Shown here in pieces: positions 24,230 through 36,228 of a stretch of 64,000 bases of DNA (the first letter of the stretch is position 1; every line of letters starts with the position of its first letter). A program made the position numbers and the translations under genes. Source of the stretch: Torreya grandis (lineage: Eukaryota; Streptophyta; Pinopsida; Cupressales; Taxaceae); assembly GCA_037957365.1 (NCBI GenBank), contig JARHVA010000122.1:6477501-6541500 (forward strand), in the 5' to 3' direction. The notes under the pieces are model-generated. The model had not been told where the DNA came from and made no database searches. It saw only the letters and a list, made by a program, of their open reading frames with translations.

Positions 24230-24925
24230 GGAAAGTAAAGCTGATATACAAATCAATCTAACTTAGATAAGATAAACTAACTATACTACTAGAAATTCTT
24301 AGATAATCAATGTCATGACCAATATGGATCTATTAAACCTATGTAAGTGATCTCTTATCATATAGTATTTCTAGAGAGGTTTTTAAATCTTCTAGTCAAG
24401 CAACACCACATAATAACTCTAGCTAGGTATCAACAATTTAATGCAATAATAAAGTAAAGTAAATCTAATCTAGTGCTCACTAAACCTTGTGGCATAAATG
24501 GGGGATAGACATAAACAATAAACATGAAAAAAATAACTCTACTCAAGGTAATGTATAGGTAATAATTAACATTGAGAGACAATACACTCATTATCCATTA
24601 AACATGCAAATATATCTACTAACGGTAGAAAACTAAGAGTTAGGAATACTTACCTTGAAGACAAACCCATCGAGCCTCAACCTATCCCATAGCTAATGGT
24701 GCTTTGTAAGAGGTTGTTGTGTATTTTTAAATAAATTAAATAGGGACAATGGACTATATTCTAGCCAAAGACCTTCTAGTGAATCTCAAGCCTTCAAAAG
24801 ACAAAGTTTCTTTTCCAAGAAGGATGAAACCCTAAATAATGACTCCTCACATAAAATGTCAGATAAGCAGATAAAGAAACATAGATGAATGATTCTCTGT
24901 ATTATATTTGAATAAAAAATTCATA
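24230..24925 (-). repeat. Dispersed noncoding repeat block B2, copy 1
   Basis: About 700 bp match 62270-62940 in the same orientation almost end to end (for example TTAGGAATACTTACCTTGAA and CAAATGGGGGATAGACATAA in both, with small changes). It has no coding content. It probably belongs to an LTR or untranslated part of an old gypsy family. Its right end is cut by the SIRE-like insertion at 24930. Confidence 0.8.
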
Positions 24926-24929
24926 ATAA
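24925..24929. repeat. Target-site duplication AATAA (left copy, SIRE-like 1)
   Basis: AATAA directly before the element, repeated at 32925-32929. Confidence 0.85.
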
Positions 24930-25576
24930 TGTTGGAGGTACAATCACTAAGAGGGGGGTGAATTAGTGATGCAAGATATTTCAAAATTCAATGTAATCCT
25001 TTCAAATTCTTAATTAATGACCACAAGAATTCATAAAACATATAAGATGTTCATAACAATGAATAAGAGATATGATGCAAGATCACATGCAAAACACAAT
25101 ATCAATGTAGAAAACCCTCTTGGAGAATAAACCCCACACTCAAACCTACAAACACATGGACTACTTGTCCTATAAAATGATCACAAACATGAGACATTTT
25201 AGTGAAGCACCCAATTCACAAGGAACACCCACCCCTAAGTATGAACAAGTACCCACTTGTTCTAGATGTTGAGCACCCACATAACACCTATGAAATCCAT
25301 ATCTTGAGAACTTTTATTTCCTTTCAATTTTATTGGAGAAACAATGTATAATACTTCTCTTTCAACTCTTTACACATACTCAAACTTGCTCATACAAGAA
25401 ATACATCCAAACACCCCTTTTGGATCACTCTACAATTCTTTACTCATCATCAATCTACTATTTACTTCAGTCCATCCACTGAGTACACTCCATCTATTCT
25501 TTTTCCTTCATCTCTATCTTCTACTCTCTCAACACATCCACATCAAAGTCTAGAAGCCATTGTCTTGGTCTCCACT

Positions 25577-25583
25577 CTTTATA
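25577..25583 (-). promoter_or_regulatory. Putative TATA box, 3' LTR of SIRE-like 1
   Basis: TATAAAG on the minus strand within a GACTCTATAAAGAGTGGAG-like context that is kept in all four LTRs of this family (25577, 31464, 54331, 60760). Confidence 0.55.
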
Positions 25584-26247
25584 GAATCTTCATGAATATC
25601 AACATCTAGGTCAGCCATAATACTTGCCTTAACCCTTAAGACTTCTCTTATTGCTAAAACATAGCTCAATATCATCCTTATAGGTCAGCCATAGCATCCA
25701 TGGGTCACACTTAAGTAGTTTTGTCTTTCAATTAGGCCTTAGTAGACCCTATAGGTCTCATAAAGACCTATTACCCCATTTATCACTTCATTAAGGAAAA
25801 AAAGAACATAAGATCACTTTCAAATACATGGGTCCACTCCATATGACCTCTAAGACATATTAAAATGAATAATCCCACCAAAACACTCTTTTACTAAAGC
25901 ACAAATTGCTTAAACAATATTAAGTTCACACAACCACCATGAATAAACATATAGTCAAATTTAGTGCTAAAAAACATCGATTATATATATATTTAAACTA
26001 TATAACTAGATTCTCTGGATGATTGTTGAATTCCTCTACAACTTTGCCTTTTACACCATCATGTAATTCATCTTGGATCAAAAGATATAGCTCAAAAATT
26101 ATAAACTAATTTTCTCTCATTAATTTGAATATTTAAACTCCAACAGTCACTGTGTAAATGCTAAACATCATACACTTTGACCTCATCTTATGTTCCCTGA
26201 AAACTTTGAATAAATGTGCTCCATCAATCTCCTTGAGAGTATCCTAG

Positions 26248-27310
26248 TCTTTATCTTACAATGCTCACTGTAGATCTTAGATCCTAGCTTCCATGATCAT
26301 GCCACTTGGTAGCTCTGCATGTCTTCTATGCACATTCACTATTTGACTCAATGCACTCCATTTATCTCCATCTATATGAACACTCTCATGTTGTTGATCT
26401 TTTATCAACTTAACAAAATTGAGACACATGTCACTAGCATATATTTTTAGCATCATTTGACATATTGACTTTACATGCACCATTGATCTCTATTTGACAA
26501 GATCACACACTCCATTATATCCTTATTCAATTAGAAAAAATTCTCACCATTAGATCTATGATCCAATTAAATGCTCATCATAGATCTTCAATATCACAAA
26601 TTTGGCTAAGTATAAGAACCTGGTAAACTCTATCTAAGAAGCCAACTTTTTACCTTAATAAATTTTCTATGCTCCATATCCAGACTTAAAATTTGAACAT
26701 ATGATCTCCTCACATAGGGGAATCTATCCATATATCAAGCTTCGCCTAAAACCTTCACACGTGTGAAATATGAAATATGAAATCTTTATCTTGTAATTCT
26801 CACCGTAGAACTTAGATCCATCCTTTTGTGATCATGCCACTTAGTATCTCTACATGTATTTTGTGCACATCAACTATTTGACTCAATGCACTCTGTTGAT
26901 ATCCATCTATACGAACACTCACGTGTCATTGATCTTCTATCAACTTAATGATATTGAGACACATATTACTATCACTTGCTTTCTGAGCATCCTTTAACAT
27001 ATTGACTTCATGCATGTCATTGATCTTTGTCTAAAAAAATCATGTGGTCTATTGGAGCCTTATCTAATCAGAAAAAATGCTCACCATTAGATCTATGATC
27101 TAATTAAATTCTCATTGTAGATCTTCAATATCACAAATTTGGCTAAGTATAAGAACTTGATAAACTTTATCTGAGAAGACAAATTTTTACCTTAATAATT
27201 TCTATACCTAAAATTTGAACCATATGATCTCCTCACATAGGGGAATCTATCCATATATCAAGCTATTCCTAAAACCTTCACATGTGTGAAATATGACATC
27301 ATCAATTTGC
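26248..27310. repeat. About 530-bp tandem duplication inside one LTR
   Basis: Unit A starts TCTTTATCTTACAATGCTCAC at 26248 and unit B starts TCTTTATCTTGTAATTCTCAC at 26783. Both run through GATCATGCCACTT, CATATTGACTT, CACCATTAGATCTATGATC and the CCTTCACA-GTGTGAAATATGA end. The 5' LTR (from 32125) and both LTRs of the sister element have a single copy. Confidence 0.85.
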
Positions 27311-27584
27311 TCACTCAACTTTATCTGTCAAGATAACTACTTGAGCTTAAACATTCATATGAATATTATGATGAATTTCATTCACTTTCATAATCACTCT
27401 AAGCACTCATGACATCCCATAGGGTCTTTACAATATGTCCATACTATCAATATCATCTATCAATTGTCGTACTAAGTAAAACACTGTCTAAACCATCAAT
27501 CTGATTACTTTATCATTAATGCACTAGTACCATATGCTCTTTTTGACATCAATGATAACCAAACATCAATGAATATGCTCAACA

Positions 27585-27596
27585 ATCTCCCTCTTT
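27585..27596 (-). promoter_or_regulatory. Polypurine tract of SIRE-like 1
   Basis: AAAGAGGGAGAT on the minus strand directly before the TGTTG of the 3' LTR; the sister element has AAAGGGGGAGAT at the same place (59335-59346). Confidence 0.8.
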
Positions 27597-28300
27597 GTCA
27601 TTGATGGAAAAACATCCTTAAAATAATTTTTACTCATTTGAACTTATTCATTCTATTTTTTTTGCCCCTTTTACATTAATGATAAAGGGTTTCTTCCTCA
27701 ACATTCCAACAATCATTCCTCAACATTATGTATGCATTTAAATACTATTTATTATGCTCAGGATACTTACATACTTTCAAGAATATGAATCAATTGCTCC
27801 CCCTTTAACATGCACCAATATAAACTTGGACTTCTTTGATCTTTGGACATGATAAACTGCTCATAGAGCTTAGAAGCTCCCCTAACATTATTCTCACATC
27901 TTCAAGCCACTTAGGCTAACTGAGTTAGCTCCCACTTAGTTAATGCATACCTTGCATATTATCAAAACTAAAAATAACATACCTTTGTACTTATTGGCAT
28001 TTTGATCATTACTTGGAGCACATACAATTACTTCCACACATGACAGATGTATCCTAAAAATCATAGGTAGGGATACTCACTTGTCATAGAGGGACTAAAT
28101 ATCCAAAAACTTAGGAGAATCCCATATCTCCATGCTCTTACTTGAAACTCATTCCTTCCTCATCTTCAAATTGACTTTGAATGATTTCTCAACCTTATTT
28201 GTTTCTTTTATCTCAAGATCTTGCTTGATTTCCTTATCCATTTAGCCAAATAAGGATTGTCCCTTGATACTTGAACATGTTCCCTATTCTATCATGGAAA
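27597..28300 (-). other. 3' untranslated part of SIRE-like 1 and pol deletion junction
   Basis: On the minus strand 27597-27960 matches the segment before the 3' LTR in the sister element (about 59000-59330), including GGGGGAGCAATTGATTCATA. Upstream of it one would expect about 4 kb of pol, but the sequence passes within a few hundred bases into the end of gag. The pol deletion therefore lies at about 27960-28300. Confidence 0.65.
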
Positions 28301-30714
28301 ATAATCAACTTTTAGCCTATTTTTCATTTACCTGCTTAGGCCTCTATTCATTATGTCTCCTCTTTATGATAGGATTGATTATTTTTGAAGTAGAATATTG
28401 ATCATTCTTGCAAAACCTTGATATGTGACCTCTCTCATGACATTTGAAACAATGAGGTTTCTCATATTGTACATACCTTGTGTTTAAGTTATATGATGAT
28501 TCCTTGAATTTTTAGTAATTTTTTCATGTACCTAATCATTTGGTCTCCTGATGAAGATATTACAAAAACTTACAATATGACCAAACCCTTAACACTTGTA
28601 GCACAAGATGTCATTACTTCCTTGTGAAATTGTTGACTATCTTTAGTTATGATGTTCTTCATGCTTGACATTATTTTTCTCATAATTCAATGCAAATTCA
28701 TTATTTCAGGATCTTTTACAATCTTTTGACCAATGACCAAACTGATTACAAGAGTAACAATGACCATTGAAATATTCATACCTCATAGAATTTGGTTATC
28801 TGATCTAATTTGTCTTCATTCTACCAATACCTTCATTCCTTGACTAATGATTGATCTTCAAAGTCTGATTGTCCTTATTTACATAAGTCTTCATCTTGTC
28901 TTGAGTTACATACTTTTGTTCTTCTTTGTATCCAAGACCAGTTTTATCACTTATATTCTTTTGGCTACTCATAATATTATCAAGATCATTTGAGATCTTT
29001 TCAAATTTCAAAAATGACTTCACCTTACAATATGTATCATCTAAATCAGTGTTTAATGACTCAATTTCAATCACATACCTTAATCACTCATCTTCTTTGG
29101 CTTTTAGGCTTATAGACATAGTTTCTAATTGAATATTGAGATGCTTGATAATATGTTCATGTTCCCTGGTGTCATTATTCAATATTGCTTCATACACATT
29201 GAATTTATCTTTATATTCCTTGATTTGTGACATCATTTATTTCTTCTTTTTCTTCTCAATCTTTAGATCTTCAAGAACATTCATCAATTTATCCTTATTA
29301 TTTAAATCATCAGTTATATATTTTCTCATAGTTTGATTTAGTTTCATTTGTAAAGACTCTATCTCTAATTGATACATGATACATTCTTCATCCTTACTCT
29401 TTACTTCTTGATTAAGAGTACAAACCTAAATTTCAATATGTTGTGTCATCTCTTCATGCTCCTTGACTTCATTACTCAGTCTTCCTTCAAAAAGGCTAAT
29501 TTTCACTTCATAGGATTTGATCAAAGAATCTTGTTTTCTATTCTTTCTTTGTAGTAGCTTAATTTCTTCCATAGTATCTAGATATTTGTCTTTAAGAGTG
29601 ACTTTCTCATATTTTTCCTCTAAGATATCTCTGTCAAATAAATCTTTGCTTAAGGAACATTCACCTTCAACATCACTAAAATCTATGAATAATGTCTCCT
29701 TGTCCTCATTATGAAAATAATCATCACTGTTAGATGCATTTACTTCTTCTTTTGTAGATGAGTTACTATCTTCTTCATGGTAAAGGCTAGTATTGCCTTT
29801 GTATTATTCCTTCTTTCCTTCTTTCTTACTAAAAAACTTTTTTTACTTGATAGGACCTTAAAATTTCTTGTGTTTAACCTCATGAGATTCTTTATAAGTT
29901 TCTTTGTGTTCAAACTTGTCTAAACCTGGATAATTAACTGCAAAATGACCAAAATTACCACATGAAAAACATTTAAAAGGAAGTTTTCTTTCATACTTAC
30001 CTGATCTTACATTCAATATTCTTGCAATCATGGCTTCAATTGATATTCATTAAGATCAAAATCTTCAAGACTTAACTAATTCTTCTTATCCTTTGTCTTC
30101 TTGATCGCTTTGAAGGTTGCTTCCTTCTTAGGAGGTCTATCTTCATCAACTCTCATCTCATAAGCAGTAAGGATGACATGTATTTCATCCATCTTCAACT
30201 GAGTGAGATCATGAATTTATTCTATGGTAAAAACTTTTGAATCAAACTTGAGTGTAAGAGTCCTCAATACCTTTTGTCCTATAGTAGCTTCATCAATCAC
30301 CTATCCAAGACCTTTGACCATGATTACTACCTCATCAACCCTTAAAAGATAAGATTCCATAATATCTTCTTCCTTCATTTTGAAACCTTCAAATTGCCTT
30401 TGGTAGGTCTACAACTTAGCTAGTTTTACCTTTGAGTCTCCTTCATGGATAGTTTGTATTTTGACCCAAATTTCCTTGGTAGACTTACAATGGATCACTT
30501 TGGTGAACTCAGCCTCAGATAGACCACAAATGATAGCATTCATAGCTTTATAATTATTTTCACTCAATGTCTTATCAACATCACTAGTTGGAGGATTAGT
30601 TGGATTAGTGTAACCATCTATGATAGATTTCCAAGTATCAAACCCTAGAGACATGATGTATATCTTCATCCTTGCACTCCAAAAAGCATAATTTGACCCA
30701 TTAAATAATGGCAC
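28300..30714 (-). pseudogene. Long coiled-coil copia gag with CCHC knuckles
   Basis: Nucleocapsid gene of the element, in mixed frames with several stops. The N-terminal segment (30714-30409, 101 codons) begins MPLFNGSNYAFWSARMKIYI and continues SIIDGYTNPTNPP, the usual copia capsid start. It is followed by TYQRQFEGFKMKEEDIMESYL and LRTLTLKFDSKV. A first knuckle (29930-29975) reads CFSCGNFGHFAVNY, its last Cys being Tyr. Then come some 350 residues rich in E, K, L and N that look coiled-coil. Three further knuckles follow: CYSCNQFGHWSKDC (28716-28765), CYKC-stop-GFGHIVSFC (28564-28606) and CFKCHERGHISRFC (28413-28460). The sister element keeps only the part from the coiled coil onward. Confidence 0.85.
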
Positions 30715-30802
30715 TTGATTTTTAGATAAACCTTGCTTCTATGGACTTACCATATTGTACCTTAGATCACCTTTAAGTGGTTAAAATTATAATAAAGGTC
30801 CT

Positions 30803-30814
30803 ACTCTTATACCA
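30803..30814 (-). promoter_or_regulatory. Primer binding site of SIRE-like 1
   Basis: TGGTATAAGAGT on the minus strand, two bases after the 5' LTR end. It is a mutated form of TGGTATCAGAGC (initiator tRNA-Met). Confidence 0.75.
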
Positions 30815-30816
30815 AT

Positions 30817-32924
30817 TATTGGAGGTATAATCATTGAGGTGGGGTGAATCAGTGATGCAAGATATTTTAAACTTCAAATGTAATCCTTTCAAATTCTTAA
30901 TTAATGACTATAAGAATTCATAAATCATACAAGATGTTCATAATAGTGAATAAGAGATATGATGAAACATCACACACATAACACAATATCTATGAGGGAA
31001 ACCCTCTTAGAGAATAAAACCCACTCTCAAGCCTACAAACACATGGACTACTTGTCTTATAAAATGATCATAAACATGAGACCTTTTAGTGAATCATTCA
31101 CTTCAAAAGGATCACCCACCTTGAAGTATGAAAAATCACCCACTTATTCTATATATTGAGCACCCATACAACACCTATGAAATCACTAGCTCCAAAACTC
31201 TAATTGCCTTTCAATATGATTGGATAAATAATGTATAACACCTCTCTTTCAACTCTTCATACATAATCAAACTTGATCATACAATCAATGCATCCAAATA
31301 CCCATTTTGGATCACTCTAAGCTTCTTCTCTTATCATCAATCTGATCTATACTTAAGTCCATCCACTGAACATACTCCCTTTGATATTTTTCCTTCATCT
31401 ATATCTTTTTCTCTCTCAAAACATCCACATCAAAGTCTAGAAACCATTGCCTTGGTCTCCACTCTTTATAGAGTCTTCATGAATATCAAAATATAGATTG
31501 GCCATAATACTTCCCTTAACCCTTAAGACTTATATTATGCTAACACATAGATAAATACTATCCGCATAGGTCATCCATTGTATCTATGGGTCACACTTAA
31601 GTAGCCATGCCTTTAAATTAGGCTTTAGTATTGCTTATAGGTCTCATAGAGACCTATTTCCCAATTTATCACTTCATCAAGCAAAATAAGAACATAAGAT
31701 CACTTTAAAATACATAGGTCCACTCATATGAACTCTAAGACATCTTCAAATAAATACTCCCACCAAAACAATCTTTTGCTAAAGCACAAATTGCTTAAAC
31801 AATATTATGTTCATATCACCACCATGAATGAACATATAGTCAAATTTGGTGCTCAATAAATTCAATTGTATATATAGTCAAACCTTATAACTATATTTTA
31901 TAGATGTACCTTGAATTTTTCTATAACTTTTCATTTTACACCATCATGAAATTCATCATGAATCAAAAGATATAGCTCAAAAAATACAAACTAGTTTTCC
32001 CTCATTAATTTGAAATTCTAACAGTCACCGTGTAAATGCTAAATATCATACACTTTGAATTCATATCATGTTCCTTGGAAACTTTGAACAAACATGCTAT
32101 TTATATCTCCTTGTAAGTAGTCTTGTCTTTATCTTATAATTCTCACCATAGAACTTAGATCCATCCTTTTTTGATCATGCCAATTGGTAGCTCTACATGT
32201 CTTCTATACACATTAGCTATTTGACTCAATGCACTCTGTTGATATCCATATATATGAACACTCATGTTTCATTGATATTCTATCAACTTAACGATATTGA
32301 GACACATGTTACTATCACATGCTTTCTAAGCATCCTTTGACATATTGACTTCACACATGTAATTAATCTTTGTCTGATAAAATCATTTGCTCTATTGGAT
32401 CCTTGTCGGACCAGAAAAAATGCTCACCATTAGATCTATGATTTGATTAAATTTTCATCATAGATCTTCAATATCACAAATTTGGCTAAGTATAAGAACT
32501 TGGTAAACTCTATCTAAGAAGCCAACTTTGTACCTTAATAATGTCCAGACCTAAAATTTGAACCATATGATCTCCTCACATAGGGGAATCTATCCATATA
32601 TCAAGCTACTCCTACAACCTCACATGTGTGAAAATGACATCATCAATTGCTCACTCAAATTTATCTATCAAGATGATTACTTGAGCTTAAATATTCATAT
32701 GACTATTATGATGAATTTCATTCACTTTCATAATCACTCTAAGCACTCATGACATCCCATAGGGTCTATACAATATGTCCATACTATTAATATCATCTAT
32801 CAATTATCTTACTAAGTAAAATTCTATCCAAACCATCAATCTGATCACTTTGTCATTAATGCACTAGTACGACATTCTCTCTTTGACATCAATGACAACC
32901 AAACATCAATGACTATGATCAACA
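30817..32924 (-). repeat. 5' LTR of SIRE-like element 1
   Basis: 2108 bp, read from TGTTG (32924) to CCTCCAATA (30817) on the minus strand. The last bases are ATA where the 3' LTR has ACA. TATAAAG lies at 31464-31470. It lacks the 530-bp duplication of the partner LTR. Confidence 0.9.
31464..31470 (-). promoter_or_regulatory. Putative TATA box, 5' LTR of SIRE-like 1
   Basis: TATAAAG on the minus strand in the same context as in the other three LTRs of the family. Confidence 0.55.
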
Positions 32925-32929
32925 AATAA
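32925..32929. repeat. Target-site duplication AATAA (right copy, SIRE-like 1)
   Basis: Identical to 24925-24929. Confidence 0.85.
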
Positions 32930-33014
32930 TACATTCTAAAAATATTTAATTTCAAAATTTAACTACTTTATCAACATGTTCTTTCTATTTTCTCCCCCCC
33001 CCCTTCCTACATAG

Positions 33015-33330
33015 TTCACCATTTTATACTAAGTTAGACCTATCAACTTATATAGTTGACCACCTTTATACTAAGTTGGATAAGTCACTTTACATAATCG
33101 ACTACTTTTGTACTAAGTCAGCCCTCTTACCCATCTCTATAAACTACATTGACCCTCTCCTACACAACCAGCCCATATTTTAAACTATATCACTGACCCT
33201 CTTGTAGTACTAAGTCAACCAAGATATATTTAGTTGGCCACTTCAACATTCCAAACAAATTGATCCTATACTATGTAGTTGGCCATATAGAGTTATAGTA
33301 AGTCAACCCTTGATTATGCAATTGACCCCC
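33015..33330. repeat. Degenerate tandem repeat, about 50 bp
   Basis: Repeated phrase ATAGTTGACCACYTTTATACTAAGTYRG with loose spacing of about 48-52 bp (clear at 33013, 33053 and 33100, weaker to 33330). Its GTTGAC and TAAGTCAAC cores resemble, on the other strand, the arrays at 51905-52170 and 61430-62220. A run of 10 or more C lies just before it (about 32994-33003). Confidence 0.5.
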
Positions 33331-34139
33331 CTTTCACCACCCTTCACCTTTTCAACTGATTTGGTTAGGTCAAATCTATTCAACAAAGGTTATGAATTTT
33401 ATAATATTTACCATAAATGCCTTAGGCATTTATTTATTTTACCACTTCCTACTTGTTGACCCACTTACTTCTTACTGTACCTACAAAAATCCTAGGGTCA
33501 ATTTCACTACATAATTTTCCCCTAAAGTCTAATTTTTCACAATTAGCTTAACATTTAAACAAAAATCACCAAAATTTTGAATTCAATGCATCACTTACCT
33601 AAGCTGCACTCACTATCACCACTAGGTGTCCTCCATCTCATACTTGTCATCTCTTCACCATTATCGCTCTCTAGGTTCCTCTAGGTCTCTTAGAGCTCTA
33701 TTTTCTTAGAATAGTACAATTACAAAAGAAATTAATTTTTTACCCTATTTATATTTACCATTCAAAATTATTTACATGTCAATTATTTACAATCAGATTC
33801 TAAATTTTGATCATAACTTTATTTCTACTAGATCTTTTTCCAAATTGTAAGATGTTCTGGAATCCTAACCTTGTGGAGCATTTTTCTACATACTATATAT
33901 ATTTTTGTAAAAGAATCAAAATATACCTTATTTTAGAAGTTTACCTATGTTCCCTATATTAGATGCCTCTCAATTTCTCTAACATCATTTATACTCTACA
34001 ACACTAAGGTAAGTAAAGGTATGTGTTTTATAATTCTTTCCTTTTAATTATCTTATTTACTTTATACTACAATTTATTTATGTCAACATTTTTATTGCTA
34101 TGCTCTTTTCCTAAAACACCATCTTGTGTTATAAATACG
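33331..34139. other. No gene seen
   Basis: AT-rich DNA, no domain or long frame recognised. Confidence 0.35.
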
Positions 34140-34660
34140 TGACACATGATGATATTTGAGTGGGGAATATGTATACATATAATGTTTTTCAACTTTATCA
34201 ATTATTTATGCTTTTTTTCTTACAAGAACCCATTGAGTCTCAACCTCTCTAAGTGCATGTCTTAAAGGGTGCACCAAGAAAGGGGTGGGTAGGACTTTAG
34301 TGCTTTGCAAGATTGTTATTCCCTATACCTCCACTTAAAATTAATACAAACCTATCTTATACATTTTCCTAAGCTTTGACACCTCCATTACACTCTTCTC
34401 TAAATAATTCACCACCTCAACCCCTATCCAAGATAAAACCCCTTTTATCACTTTATTGAATGTAGTTGATTGGGTGGGCTTAGTTCTGGGAATTGAGCAT
34501 GTTATGCGACTAAGTTGGCCAAACCAACTTAATCGAAGACCTAAATTCTCTATTTCTTAGCTAACTAGGTTGACTGGGTTGACTGTGTTGACTAAAACTC
34601 TAAAAGGTTTTAGGGTCAAATCAGGCTATATACACACATCCTTCACCCCATTTATAATTA
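34140..34660 (+). repeat. Dispersed noncoding repeat block B1, copy 1
   Basis: About 520 bp match the reverse complement of 62950-63420 (shared features include TTTTTCAACTTTATCAATTA, AAGAAAGGGGTGGGTA, the ACACCTCC-TTACACTCTT segment and CACATCCTTCACCCCATTT). In the other copy it directly follows an RNase H remnant on the minus strand. No coding content is seen. Confidence 0.75.
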
Positions 34661-34689
34661 TATGTTGTTTGGAATTTTATAAAGGCAAT

Positions 34690-36187
34690 GGAGATTATAG
34701 TGCCTAATGGATGCAACATGTTTTCTAAACATGCTAGAGAGATTGTTAGATGATAATCATGCACATATAGCTTCTCTAAGGTTTGGAGGAATTATGGAGA
34801 TGTGTTAGATCCCTATGAGTTTTGACTTAGTCATCATGTTCCTTGAAGCATGGGAGGGACTAACCTACACTTTTTGATGAGAGGTGGATGAGAATACTCT
34901 AGAGGTGGGGTGAACATTAGATGATGTCCATGATTTAACTATATTACCAATCATAAGTACTTTTTTGATCTATGATGCCCCATTGTCTAAGGTTTAGAGG
35001 TAGGCCTTAGCTCTATGGGTAATAGGGTCAGAGAGATATTTTGCTATATTATGAGTGGACTTGTTTGATGTTTATATATAAAATATTTTATACATATAAA
35101 AGGCTATGATAAGGCTTGTGACATCATATGTGCTTTATCATAAGTTAGATGTGAAGGTTCCACTATACATAATAGCCTTGTGTCAGTTGATTCTAGAGTA
35201 GGAAATTTGTATGACTTGGGATTAATTATTTGGGTAAAACTTATGAATGACATATATGGAATGATACATATAAGCTAGAAGAACATGGGTCCTATGATTT
35301 TTTTGAGAGTTAGATATATAATAAGTTTTTGATGTATCAGCTAATTGGGTTTTCCCATGCTATGGACGATAGGTTACCTCGGGTGACTAGGTGGTGACAA
35401 GACCATGCAGTATGAGCAGTGTCACATACCTCACCATTTTAGACAATAAAATATGGTGATATTATATGGTAGAAATATACAAACATTGTGGCTAGTTGGA
35501 CATATTGGTCTACTATTTCTATTGGTTTGGGTTATATTTGCATTATTGGGCACTATACCTGGTGGGTATAGCCATACCCTATTTCTTGTGTTTTTGGATA
35601 TTTTAGCCTACAACATCCAATGAATCTTATAATAGTGATAAATATTTGGGCAAAAAATTATAGGGATTTAAGGTGTAGAGGCGGTTCAAGATCACCAATG
35701 GATATACCTATGATTTTTCCATAGTGAATGAGACCATGGATAGGTCAGGCTCAATAGTATAGGGTCGCTCAACCAGAGGCTAAGGAGGGAGTGACATAAA
35801 ATGTGGAGATGGATGTGGTTAATACTAAGATAAAACATGTATTATAGGTTCTCCCATGATCATGGAGGAGGGGGAGGTGCCATTAGGTGGTGTAGGGTTT
35901 GTAGGAGGTATTAGATACATAGGGAGACCCTATATTGTAGGCTACTGAGATCTGGGATATAGAGAGATGGATTCATAGAGGACCTAAACATATGTAGGTT
36001 ATTGTTCCATGATTTATAACTACTCAGAGATAAACTACATTAGAGGTTCTAGGTTTTTGTGCTGATGGGGAGCCTATGGTTGGTGATACCAGTGTTGGTA
36101 AGTAATGATTTTTGTTTTGAGTATTGGATAGATCACTAGATGTATAGTTGTATATTTTATTTGTGTAGAAAGATGATTTTGATATTT

Positions 36188-36228
<41 letters not shown>

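Larger units (their letters stand above)
24930..27584 (-). repeat. 3' LTR of SIRE-like element 1
   Basis: Reads on the minus strand from TGTTG (27584) to CCTCCAACA (24930). At 2655 bp it is about 550 bp longer than the 5' LTR because of an internal tandem duplication (26248-27300). A TATAAAG box lies at 25577-25583. Confidence 0.9.
24930..32924 (-). mobile_element. SIRE/Maximus-like copia element 1, pol-deleted
   Basis: A 7995-bp insertion on the minus strand with two LTRs (30817-32924 as 5', 24930-27584 as 3'), primer site, purine tract and perfect AATAA duplication. The LTRs match those of the element at 52900-61412. The 3.2-kb internal part carries a long coiled-coil gag with zinc knuckles but no protease, integrase, reverse transcriptase or RNase H. 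A family with about 2.1-kb LTRs and this gag type fits the SIRE/Maximus branch of Ty1/copia; that placement is by motif memory and not by a tree. Confidence 0.9.
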
